Shown: positions 7,913-16,289 of the stretch, one piece after another
Numbering within the stretch: the first letter of the stretch is position 1
Layout of the letters: each line of letters begins with the position of its first letter
Source of the DNA: Paenibacillus sp. SZ31
GTDB lineage: Bacteria; Bacillota; Bacilli; Paenibacillales; Paenibacillaceae
Direction: 5' to 3'
DNA length: 64,000 bases
Assembly (NCBI RefSeq): GCF_012912005.1
Contig: NZ_JABBEA010000001.1
Span: forward strand, 558,001-622,000
Notes under the pieces: model-generated
Database searches by the model: none
What the model was told of the DNA's origin: nothing
The model's input: only the letters and a program-made list of their open reading frames with translations
Program-made: the position numbers and the translations under genes

Positions 7913-9871
7913 TTATAGAATGTAAAAATAGGCTTGATTCCCTGGACTCTTCACAATCACTGTGGTCACTAAATCACTAGCATCCCGTTTACGGATACTT
8001 GCGATTGAATCTAACTCCTCATTTGCAATAACTCTTGGTAGGATATACGCGGCCAGATCAGGCATGGAAATTGTCAGTTCAGTAGCCATATCAACAATCT
8101 GTCTCACATCTACTGTAGACTGCATATCCTTCCACTCTCGCACCTGAAGATAGCCATCCAAATATTCTCTTTCCTTGATACTAATGTGGCTATCCAAAAC
8201 ATCCATATACTTGACTTCAATGCTGGAAAGTACATCAGGTTTGGAGATATATAATTGCCCAGGCTGTTCTTCCAGATAAGGAATCTCAAGACTGCCTGCC
8301 CTCTCATCATGTTCTAATGATCTGACTTGAAGGACGCTATTCAGATCAGGTTTATTAACCATAATCTCCGAAATCACAGTCGAATCACATTCGTACATGA
8401 CCATTAACAAAGACCCCAACATCGAAGTTGCTTTTATATAATTGGAGACTTCCAATGAAGCATGAAGATCAGGTATGGATACAATTAAACTCGTATCCCG
8501 TCCATCATAGAACAACTGTGATATCGTTAACGTACTGACCAGAGACATCTGTCTATCTACCGTAATAACTGAAGGTAAGTCAGGATGAGACACTGCGATT
8601 TCTACAGTTTTTTCTTCGTCCAGACCTGTTCTAACGGTAAGATTGCATTCTGTATCTCTAGTTGTTCGTATGGCGGTAATGAACTGAGAATGAAGCTCGG
8701 GCTTAGAAATAGAAACCCATGTTTCCTTCTCTTCTGTCCTACTTTCAGCAATAGAGATGTTCGAATCTAGTTCCGCATCTACACGTTTAGCTATTATCAG
8801 ATCTACATCCAGGTCCGGACGGCTGACCGCGATTACTTGAGGTATATCATGATGCATGTGATCCTCATAGCGGTGAACGTACAACTGGGATTTGAGCCAG
8901 TCCAGCCCAATATCACTGTGTACAACTAACGTTGAAGCTATGTCTTTGCGACCTGCACCATAAATAAAAACTTCACTTTCGATTTCGGTTCGACCGATGG
9001 AATAGATCTGAGAAGTGATATATTTGATCTGCAAAACAGGTGGTTTGGAAGACTCACGAGTGTTGAAATATATCGGCGTGTTACCGCTAGACTGAATAAT
9101 CATTCCAACATTCGAAAGAATACCTTCTCTCCACATTTGAAGTAATGCCATCATATCAAACTCAACATAACGTTCAGTCGTATTCATGATATAACTGGAC
9201 GATAAGAGCTGAATGGACTGAGGTCTGTTCGCATACGTAATCCCGTACTCACGCCACAACGTATCAGGCTGATGCAGCTCAATGTGTGCTCCAGGTGCCA
9301 GGGTTCCTGTGTAATATAACCTCAATTTCGCGTCTTCCAGATATAACAGATCAGGTATTCTAGTATCCAAATCACCGAAATGTATAAGCGATTCGAATTG
9401 CTCCATCTCGTCTCTGCCGATCATCATACGCTGTGTATCACCAAAATTGATCGTCTGCAAGTGAGTTTGACTTCGCGTGGTTGCATCAGCAACAGGCTTA
9501 AGATTAACAGTTACACGCGGTGCTTCCAGTAATTCATATTTGCCGTGTGCACGGTTATGTGGGCGAACGTACAGCATGCCTTCAAGATCAACTTTGGATG
9601 CCGCTTGAATGGTTGCGCTCAGATCTCCTTGCGACCTGTACATCACCGATAGCGAATTGCTCAATTCCTGTGACCGTCTGACACGTACGGATACACTGGA
9701 GACGATCTCGGACACTTTTCTTGTAGCAGCTATTAAGGTCGAAGGCAGTTCTTCATCTACTTGATTGTACAGGATATACTTTGCTGCAAAACGATTTGCC
9801 GGACTTTTAATATGTATATAACTTTCTAATAGAGTCTCCCCGTTATTAATTCCACTCACTTCCTGTCTCAT
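7913..9871 (-). CDS. Tail-associated fibre/adhesin with DNRLRE-like domain and PDL repeats
   Basis: A 652-residue protein, last of the tail operon. Residues about 140-310 look like a DNRLRE domain ('DAKLRLYYTGTLAPGAHIELHQ', 'TYANRP', 'YVEFDMMALLQMWREG', 'PPVLQIKY'), a beta-sandwich found in surface and fibre proteins. The rest is a series of short beta repeats carrying 'xSxPDL' about seven times ('AVSRPDL', 'SISKPEL', 'AVSHPDL', 'VSIPDL', 'MVNKPDL', 'YISKPDV', 'TISMPDL'). There is no signal peptide, as expected for a virion-type part. The ATG lies 11 bases after the previous stop and has only a weak ribosome site, so reinitiation is likely. Its role, probably a fibre or cap component, is inferred from position. 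Confidence 0.6.
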   Translation of the reverse strand: MRQEVSGINNGETLLESYIHIKSPANRFAAKYILYNQVDEELPSTLIAATRKVSEIVSSVSVRVRRSQELSNSLSVMYRSQGDLSATIQAASKVDLEGMLYVRPHNRAHGKYELLEAPRVTVNLKPVADATTRSQTHLQTINFGDTQRMMIGRDEMEQFESLIHFGDLDTRIPDLLYLEDAKLRLYYTGTLAPGAHIELHQPDTLWREYGITYANRPQSIQLLSSSYIMNTTERYVEFDMMALLQMWREGILSNVGMIIQSSGNTPIYFNTRESSKPPVLQIKYITSQIYSIGRTEIESEVFIYGAGRKDIASTLVVHSDIGLDWLKSQLYVHRYEDHMHHDIPQVIAVSRPDLDVDLIIAKRVDAELDSNISIAESRTEEKETWVSISKPELHSQFITAIRTTRDTECNLTVRTGLDEEKTVEIAVSHPDLPSVITVDRQMSLVSTLTISQLFYDGRDTSLIVSIPDLHASLEVSNYIKATSMLGSLLMVMYECDSTVISEIMVNKPDLNSVLQVRSLEHDERAGSLEIPYLEEQPGQLYISKPDVLSSIEVKYMDVLDSHISIKEREYLDGYLQVREWKDMQSTVDVRQIVDMATELTISMPDLAAYILPRVIANEELDSIASIRKRDASDLVTTVIVKSPGNQAYFYIL

Positions 9872-9882
9872 TGTATTGAGAG

Positions 9883-11991
9883 CTACACCCGGTCTGCTGT
9901 GACCTTCATTTCAAAATTACCATTAGGATTCGGCTTGGCATGAATATCTGTTGCGATACGAATATAAAAATCGATGCTACCCTCCGGTTGAATCAGACCA
10001 TAGGTCAGATAATCGATCGGAAGAAACGGATCGGCCTGTCTGGACAATTGGACGTCAACACCATCCGTTTCGAATTTCTTATCCATCTCCAGGTAAACAT
10101 GATCCACAGCATATCCAAGCAAGTTTTTAATTCTGACTTTCTTCGTTAATGTCGTCTGTCCGGCAATGATCACCCCATAATCAAGTTGTTTCAAAATACC
10201 CCCAAAGGTATCTGAAAGAAAATCTCCAGACTCATCCATAAACATTAATCCTGAATACGATCCGATAAACTTGGTTTCCCGAGAGTCTACTGCACCCCAA
10301 TAGTCCTGAAATTCAACCTTCAATATATTCTCTACGCCAAAATTAACATTTCTCTCGTCAATATTGAGTTCAATATTGAATGGTGAAGCTGCTAGTCGCG
10401 TAAAATTGCCATCCGCCGGATAATACGTTTTACCGTTCAACAACACGCGGTACTTAACCTTGCCTTGATCTGCATCATCAAGCACACCTGTAAGTTTGTT
10501 GCCAGAGAAGGTCAGGTCGATTGTGGCAGTGGTGTTTAACAATTGCAGTGACATATCTCTAAACTCCACCGCATTACGCGGTGCATCAACGATCATCTTC
10601 ACTTCGTCCAGCGAATAGCTGTTTTCATAGTGCTTACTGCTATCGAAGTAATAGGCGATTCGTGTTAAAGCTATTAAATCCTTTTCAGGGATGGCGTTGA
10701 GTGTGTCCAGATTCATTCCTTTTCTCTTGAATAGGGTTGTATTCTGAATATCCAGATCAAGCCACTTGTTGAAACGGTATGTCTTCCATGTGAGCCCTGA
10801 GTCGAACGAAGCAGCCATCCTTAATATACCTTGCGGACTGTTCTCCGTTACTTTCGTAGCAATAACCTTTTTGACATCTCCATATAACGCTATGTCTGTT
10901 GGTTGCACAATTAACTGTTCAAACGGTAGCGCGTTATACGTCAGCACCATGTCCCGATTTCCGGCGATTACCTCTTCATCATTCGTCCACGTTACCACGT
11001 CAAAATCTCCCTCAAGTTCATCCAATGGGGAGTAGTTAGCCGTAATATTCAGTTCCGCTGATGTTTTGGATGGATCATCTGTGTAGTATAGAACGTCTGC
11101 ACTATCACCCAACTCATCGTAGAGGGTAAATGGTTCGGTTTCGATTGTAATCGTTGATTCGGTTTGATTTGGGTCATCGGTGTATTCGATGATTTTGATC
11201 TCTTTGTCTTCCCATTCTTCGGCTAGGGTGAAGGGATCGGTTTCAATTGTGACTACTGATTCTGTTGCCGTTGGATCATCAGTATAATAAAGTACTTCAA
11301 TATCCTTGTCTGCCCACTCTTCTTCGAGAGTAAAAGGTTCGGTTTCGATGTTAAAGGATGCATTCGAAACTCTTGAATCTGTTGTGTAATAACACAATTC
11401 TATTTCGCCTACCAATTTCACCCACATGTCTTCTGGAATAGTAGTGATATCATCTATCCCAAATTCTTTATAATCATTTTCCGTTGGAATTGCATTAATC
11501 AGAGTTGTCCAGCTCGTACCATTGATATATTTATATTGATCGGCATGGAAGACTAATGTTTTATATGAACCAGTAGCACCAAACTCACCAGAACTATCAA
11601 TATCAATAGCATCTATCCAAATATTTGCGTTTTGATTATTTTTAATTTCAACAGTGTGGACTTTATTAATCAAACCTAGTTTTTCATAAGTAAGAACTTG
11701 ATAAACTAATCCAGCATTCTGAGTGGTTTTTTCAACTACTCCATCTATGATGACACTAATATCACTACTACCAGTTGTATATTGAGCTCCGATTAACCTA
11801 ATTTTAGTACCCTTAAAGGTAAACTTAACAGTACTATCATTAGTCGATGCTAACATCGCTGTGTTGTTATATAAATCGCTAGATGCTGGTTTTGACCAAC
11901 TACTTCCAGCGTAGGTGATTAGCTCATGTCGATCATCAATTCTCTGCCAACCCGATTCTGGAGATGGTAAAAATTGTCCTATTGTTGCCAT
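9883..11991 (-). CDS. Modular tail fibre: PESGW module, acidic repeats, beta-rich C-terminus
   Basis: A 702-residue fibre-like protein. Residues 1-140 are one copy of the PESGW module reused in neighbouring genes ('PESGWQRIDD', 'FKGTKIRLIGAQY', 'IIDGVVEKT', 'IDAIDIDSSGEFG'). Residues about 205-340 hold four tandem acidic repeats of about 32 residues with the pattern 'YYTDDPxxTExxxTIETxPFTLxxEW'. The C-terminal half is beta-rich and asymmetrical ('FDSGLTWKTYRFNKWLDL', then Ig-like 'LTFSGNKLTGVL'), and it lacks the LGSGK tail found in the other fibres. AGAGGAG precedes the ATG. Position in the tail operon supports a fibre or receptor-binding role; no enzyme motif is seen. Confidence 0.6.
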   Translation of the reverse strand: MATIGQFLPSPESGWQRIDDRHELITYAGSSWSKPASSDLYNNTAMLASTNDSTVKFTFKGTKIRLIGAQYTTGSSDISVIIDGVVEKTTQNAGLVYQVLTYEKLGLINKVHTVEIKNNQNANIWIDAIDIDSSGEFGATGSYKTLVFHADQYKYINGTSWTTLINAIPTENDYKEFGIDDITTIPEDMWVKLVGEIELCYYTTDSRVSNASFNIETEPFTLEEEWADKDIEVLYYTDDPTATESVVTIETDPFTLAEEWEDKEIKIIEYTDDPNQTESTITIETEPFTLYDELGDSADVLYYTDDPSKTSAELNITANYSPLDELEGDFDVVTWTNDEEVIAGNRDMVLTYNALPFEQLIVQPTDIALYGDVKKVIATKVTENSPQGILRMAASFDSGLTWKTYRFNKWLDLDIQNTTLFKRKGMNLDTLNAIPEKDLIALTRIAYYFDSSKHYENSYSLDEVKMIVDAPRNAVEFRDMSLQLLNTTATIDLTFSGNKLTGVLDDADQGKVKYRVLLNGKTYYPADGNFTRLAASPFNIELNIDERNVNFGVENILKVEFQDYWGAVDSRETKFIGSYSGLMFMDESGDFLSDTFGGILKQLDYGVIIAGQTTLTKKVRIKNLLGYAVDHVYLEMDKKFETDGVDVQLSRQADPFLPIDYLTYGLIQPEGSIDFYIRIATDIHAKPNPNGNFEMKVTADRV

Positions 11992-12038
11992 TGTCTCACT
12001 CCTCTCTAAATTCTAAATCAAACAATCATTTCACATGC

Positions 12039-13223
12039 TTATGTGATTGATGCTTTCTTGATTGGTGTTTTTGATGTATCTATTTTTTGCTTGAAGACTT
12101 TTCCCGAACCAAGCACTATTGAGTTAGGAGCAATTCCCTTCCACACTCTGATCTGACTGTTCATGTCTATTTCGTAATTTTTATTTAGCCCATGATTAAT
12201 ATAGTCATTTTCATTTAATGAATTTTTATTTATTACATCATAAGACATTGGAATACTAGCTATGATATTAAAGTCACCTAAAGACTTTCTTCCATTTGGA
12301 TTAGCTGTGACTTCAATTTTATAGTAATCATGAGATTCATTTGTAGATAGAGGGTACTCTTTGTAAACTCCAGACACCCAATCCGTAACTCCTCTTTGCG
12401 AATCTAACACCTTCCAATCAACACCATCATGACTCCCGTAGAAATTCCAATCCTTTGGAGCATAATTGATATCTGACATACCAGCTAGGAAACCTTGAAT
12501 GACATAAGAAAAGGGTACTTTTTTATTGCTTGGCATGTGCATGACTATCCATCCAGCTTCTAATGCACTTGTCTCTGAAACCCATGCAAGACCCGAACCG
12601 CTCGCTGTTTTTCTGTCAAACGCACCCCAAGCATGCCAAGTAGTGCTAGTCCTAGGATCTCCAGTAAGGGTTATGCCGCTGGCGCTGTCAACATTGGAAG
12701 TCATTATTGGAATAATGTATTCACCAGTGCGTACTTTTGGAGAAAATGATACATACTCATCTCTAGATGAAATCAAGAATTTATTCAAACCTGAAACAAT
12801 TTCACCGTCAGAGTCGATGTCTATGGCATCAAGAGAGAAGTTATTGCTTGTACTTGTTGTTGTTAACTTTACTTTGTGAAAACCATATTGTAAGTTTAGT
12901 CTTTCGAATACAATTACCCTGTATTTGTTTGTAGAGTTATTTGGATTGTATGAAGATATAACCCCATCCAATTCTACTGTTACGTTATTCACTCTGTTTG
13001 ACCAATACATATCAATTATTCTTAACTTTGTTCCATAGAAATAGAATTCGATTGAATTTGTTGTTGCTCCACTCAGAGTAAAGTAATGAGCTGTTCCTGC
13101 ATACGTATTTGGATCTCCCGTAACAGAAAGCCAGTTGCCATTGTATTTGATGTTCTTATTTGCATCATCAACTCTTTGCCACCCAGATTCGGGATTGAGC
13201 AGTTGATCTCCTACTGTTGCCAT
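12039..13223 (-). CDS. Modular tail fibre: PESGW module plus discoidin-like domain
   Basis: A 394-residue protein with three parts. Residues 1-140 are a PESGW module ('PESGWQRVDDANKNIKY', 'FYGTKLRII', 'VELDGVIS', 'LDAIDIDSDGEI'). A hinge 'ISSRDEYVSF' leads to an F5/8 type C (discoidin)-like domain at about 170-335 ('HAWGAFDRKTASGSG', 'YAPKDWNFYGSHDGVDWKVL', 'YYKIEVTANPNG'), a fold used to bind carbohydrates. The last 55 residues carry the shared tail 'NDYINHGLN...LGSGKVFKQKIDTSK'. It is a near relative of the next three fibre genes, and its 3' and 5' spacers resemble theirs, which suggests tandem duplication. Confidence 0.65.
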   Translation of the reverse strand: MATVGDQLLNPESGWQRVDDANKNIKYNGNWLSVTGDPNTYAGTAHYFTLSGATTNSIEFYFYGTKLRIIDMYWSNRVNNVTVELDGVISSYNPNNSTNKYRVIVFERLNLQYGFHKVKLTTTSTSNNFSLDAIDIDSDGEIVSGLNKFLISSRDEYVSFSPKVRTGEYIIPIMTSNVDSASGITLTGDPRTSTTWHAWGAFDRKTASGSGLAWVSETSALEAGWIVMHMPSNKKVPFSYVIQGFLAGMSDINYAPKDWNFYGSHDGVDWKVLDSQRGVTDWVSGVYKEYPLSTNESHDYYKIEVTANPNGRKSLGDFNIIASIPMSYDVINKNSLNENDYINHGLNKNYEIDMNSQIRVWKGIAPNSIVLGSGKVFKQKIDTSKTPIKKASIT

Positions 13224-13278
13224 TCAACCATCTCCTTTCAAAATAAATAGAACACACCATATAGATATGTTCATAAAT

Positions 13279-14607
13279 TTAGCCTAATATAATCTTGTTC
13301 GCTTTGTGCTTTGACCTGTCGATTGGTTGCCTGAAAAGTTTGCCTGATCCCAGCGGAATTGAATCCTCCTTAATTTGTTGCATAATATTCAACTCTTCAA
13401 CTGTATCCATTTGAAATCCTTTGTCCATACCATTCCGAATATAACTTCCCTCGCTAGAAGGACATTCTAATAGAATAGAAGGCATCAACCCATAAAACTG
13501 AACAGAAAAAATACTCACCCAAGCATTTCCACTAGTCGCTAATGTCGCTTCTAGTTTGTAATAGCTATAAAATTTATCATTCTGTATATCAAACGTCTGT
13601 ATTGTTGAAGTATTCGATACTAGTGACGTTTTGGTATCAAGGGTATCCCAAGTAGTACCATTATTAGATGCCATGAATTTAAATGTCCTCAGACCAGCCA
13701 AAAAAGAATATCTTTTTACACACACAGGTTCATTGAATCTGAAACCTACATAAATTGGTTTTGACGAGTCTGGTATGAAATTAGTGCCATAAGCGGTAGT
13801 ATCATCATTATCAAAAGCCTTCCAAGTGTAACCTGTCGAATAACTTGCTGATCCAATAACACTACCAAATGCATTATCATATCCATCCATCAATGGAACC
13901 AAGGGTTTGCCAACTTTTTTGTATAATGAATATGTCGTCTCTCCTGATGAAATCAAGATTTTTTTTAGAACTGGGTCAATTACTTCATTGTAAATTTCAA
14001 GCTCATCTAAAACTCCTTTCCCAAATCCACTCGCTACTGAAGCGAATCTGCCAAGTGTAAGATTGTTTGAATAAACTCCAGATTCAAGACTTAATGCCGT
14101 TCCACTATGAACTAGAACATTGTCAATGTAAATCTTCACTGAATTTGATGATAATGTTCCATCATAAGTGTACAAAAAATCGTGAAAAGAATTATCGTTA
14201 TAGTGCCCACCAGCCCACCTAAAATTAAATGTACCTGAAGTTCCTCTTGATACTTGAAACACTATTCCACTAGGATTAGTTGCGAATAAGAATCCTCGTT
14301 GTGCAGATGTTCCTCCACAATCAATAATAGCAATATCTGTACTTGGGATATCAGAGTATTTAAACTTAAAACGAATACTTTTTTTACCTACAGGTACTAC
14401 TGGAGCATTAAAAATAACATGGCTATTTGTTCCATTGAATGATCTTGCATTTCCACTGAGTCCAGTTACTACATTTGATCCATTATTAGTCCCAATAAAA
14501 GAATCTTTACTATCCACCAAATTTCCAGATTCTTCATCCATCTTAAACCATGCAACTCCACATTTATCCATCAAATATTTTGTATATGCAGGATTATGAC
14601 TTATCAT
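13279..14607 (-). CDS. Modular tail fibre: LamG-like plus discoidin-like domain
   Basis: A 442-residue protein whose first 215 residues are a concanavalin/LamG-type jelly roll ('CGVAWFKMDEESGNLVDS', 'GNARSFNGTNSHVIF', 'WAGGHYNDNSFHDFLYTYDG', 'VKIYIDNVLVHSG', 'LDELEIYNEVI'). The hinge 'ISSGETTYSLYKK' is followed by a discoidin-like domain ('YTWKAFDNDDTTAYG', 'KFMASNNGTTWDTLDT') and the shared C-terminal tail ('SYIRNGMD...LGSGKLFRQPIDRSK'). Compared with its neighbours the PESGW module has been swapped for LamG while hinge, discoidin part and tail remain, a clear case of domain exchange. A sugar-binding fibre role is inferred. Confidence 0.65.
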   Translation of the reverse strand: MISHNPAYTKYLMDKCGVAWFKMDEESGNLVDSKDSFIGTNNGSNVVTGLSGNARSFNGTNSHVIFNAPVVPVGKKSIRFKFKYSDIPSTDIAIIDCGGTSAQRGFLFATNPSGIVFQVSRGTSGTFNFRWAGGHYNDNSFHDFLYTYDGTLSSNSVKIYIDNVLVHSGTALSLESGVYSNNLTLGRFASVASGFGKGVLDELEIYNEVIDPVLKKILISSGETTYSLYKKVGKPLVPLMDGYDNAFGSVIGSASYSTGYTWKAFDNDDTTAYGTNFIPDSSKPIYVGFRFNEPVCVKRYSFLAGLRTFKFMASNNGTTWDTLDTKTSLVSNTSTIQTFDIQNDKFYSYYKLEATLATSGNAWVSIFSVQFYGLMPSILLECPSSEGSYIRNGMDKGFQMDTVEELNIMQQIKEDSIPLGSGKLFRQPIDRSKHKANKIILG

Positions 14608-14666
14608 TTAAACAGCTCCTTTCAAAATAATATAGAACACACCATATAGATGTGCTCCTCATAAAT

Positions 14667-16217
14667 TTAGCTAAGTGTAATTTTATCTACTCGGCGTTTT
14701 GACATGTCAACTGTGTGTTCAAAGGTCTTGCCTGATCCAAGCGCAGTATTTCCTTTTTTTAAATTTTTCTTTGTTTTTAAAATTTGATTGAAATCATTTA
14801 AATCTCCTACACCACGATTCAAAAAATCTGTTTCGGTTGCAGATTCCATTTGAACTAGATAAGATGGTTTCATTTCAAACATTTGAAGTTCATATATAGC
14901 TGGTAAAGTTACACCTGAGCTGAGCACAGTAATATAGAGCCTATAATAAATATAAGATTTTCTATTCGGAATAACATAATCCAATACACCACTAGCTCCT
15001 CCAACAATTGAGTGAAGAGTGTCATAGTTAACACCATCATTACTTCCTTGAAATTCATAGTTACGAGGATAATAAGTTGTGTTTGTAACATAAAGCCTGT
15101 ACTTTACTATCACTTTTGGTTTTATGAATTTATATCCTATCCACTTTGGCATAGTAGTAGGAAGAGTGTTGTTTCCCCATCCAGTACTTAAACCTCCATC
15201 GAATGATTCCCATCCAAAAGTTTGAGTTCCATTAGGCGTATTACTTACAAGAACCTCACCTTCAGGAGTTGTATTGCTCGTCATTTTAGGTATGGAGGTT
15301 GTTTCTTGAATTCCATCGTTTATTAGAGAGTAATACTTATCCCCTGACGAAAGTAAGAATTTACTATGTGGATTTCTAAACTCACCTGTTGAATCAATCT
15401 CAATTGAATCGATAGCTAAAACTTTCCCTGTCTCACTAGATGGAATTGATATTTCTACATAATGATATTCTAATGCTAAATCAGTAATTTCAAAAACCAT
15501 AACTTGGTCTAGAGCACTCGCGCGGTAAGCACTATATATCTTACTTACTCCATCTATAGTCACACTATTTTTTGTTGATCTGTTTGCACTAGCATTATCA
15601 TAAATACGTAGCTTAGTACCATAAAACCAAAATCCCATTTTACCAAAAGTGTTAGTTGCGGTTGAGACAAGTGTACGCCCCCATCCATTCGTATATGCGT
15701 TATTAGCATTCCAAGTTCCTTCGAACATAACGTTTAATAGTTCTGTCGTAATATCATATCTTGACCATCCTGATTCTGGAGTAGTTGATACTCTACCAAG
15801 CAAATACCCATCTGCATCAATATCTATAGCGTCAAAAATAAATAGTGCAGTATCCACCGTTTTTATTTGTACTGTGTGTACACCCTCTGTTAGCCCTGAA
15901 ATATCAAAAACTAAAGCTTGTGTTAATCCACCGCTTGTGGATGTCTCATTAATTGTGCCGCGAAGTGTTCCATCAATAATTACTTGTGTTGTTGTTGTCC
16001 TGCCAGCTAACCTTGCACCTATAATTCTTATCTTTGTGCCTTGAAAACTAAAGTTAACGGTAGCTCCATTGGTTTGCGTAAATGTAGCTGACCCATTATA
16101 ATTGGAAGCCAAGGTCTCTGTTTGCCAAGTCCCTGTGTAGGTAATTGCAGAGTATAAGTTATCATACCTTCTCCAACCATCTTCTGGTTGTGGTAGCCTT
16201 TCCCCCAAAGTTGCCAT
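14667..16217 (-). CDS. Modular tail fibre: two PESGW modules plus discoidin-like domain
   Basis: A 516-residue protein made of two PESGW modules in tandem (residues 1-140 'PEDGWRRYDNLYSAITYTG' and about 141-285 'PESGWSRYDITTELLNV'), the hinge 'LLSSGDKYYSL', a discoidin-like domain (about 310-460; 'QTFGWESFDGGLSTGWG', 'YPRNYEFQGSNDGVNYDTL') and the common C-terminal tail 'ETDFLNRGVGDLNDF...LGSGKTFEHTVDMSK'. AAAGGAG stands 8 bases before the ATG. The architecture differs from its neighbours mainly in module number, which indicates growth and loss of modules by recombination. Confidence 0.65.
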   Translation of the reverse strand: MATLGERLPQPEDGWRRYDNLYSAITYTGTWQTETLASNYNGSATFTQTNGATVNFSFQGTKIRIIGARLAGRTTTTQVIIDGTLRGTINETSTSGGLTQALVFDISGLTEGVHTVQIKTVDTALFIFDAIDIDADGYLLGRVSTTPESGWSRYDITTELLNVMFEGTWNANNAYTNGWGRTLVSTATNTFGKMGFWFYGTKLRIYDNASANRSTKNSVTIDGVSKIYSAYRASALDQVMVFEITDLALEYHYVEISIPSSETGKVLAIDSIEIDSTGEFRNPHSKFLLSSGDKYYSLINDGIQETTSIPKMTSNTTPEGEVLVSNTPNGTQTFGWESFDGGLSTGWGNNTLPTTMPKWIGYKFIKPKVIVKYRLYVTNTTYYPRNYEFQGSNDGVNYDTLHSIVGGASGVLDYVIPNRKSYIYYRLYITVLSSGVTLPAIYELQMFEMKPSYLVQMESATETDFLNRGVGDLNDFNQILKTKKNLKKGNTALGSGKTFEHTVDMSKRRVDKITLS

Positions 16218-16257
16218 ATAAACATCTCCTTTCTAATTGAAATCATTAATTTACATA

Positions 16258-16289
16258 CAAAAAGAAGTAGAGCATCTAAGCCCTACTTC
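16258..16289 (-). terminator. Hairpin overlapping the stop of the 1029-aa fibre gene
   Basis: GAAGTAG (16264-16270) pairs with CTACTTC (16283-16289), with inner GC pairs, and five T residues follow on the minus strand. It sits between two fibre genes, so it would lower expression of the distal fibres rather than end the operon. Confidence 0.65.
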
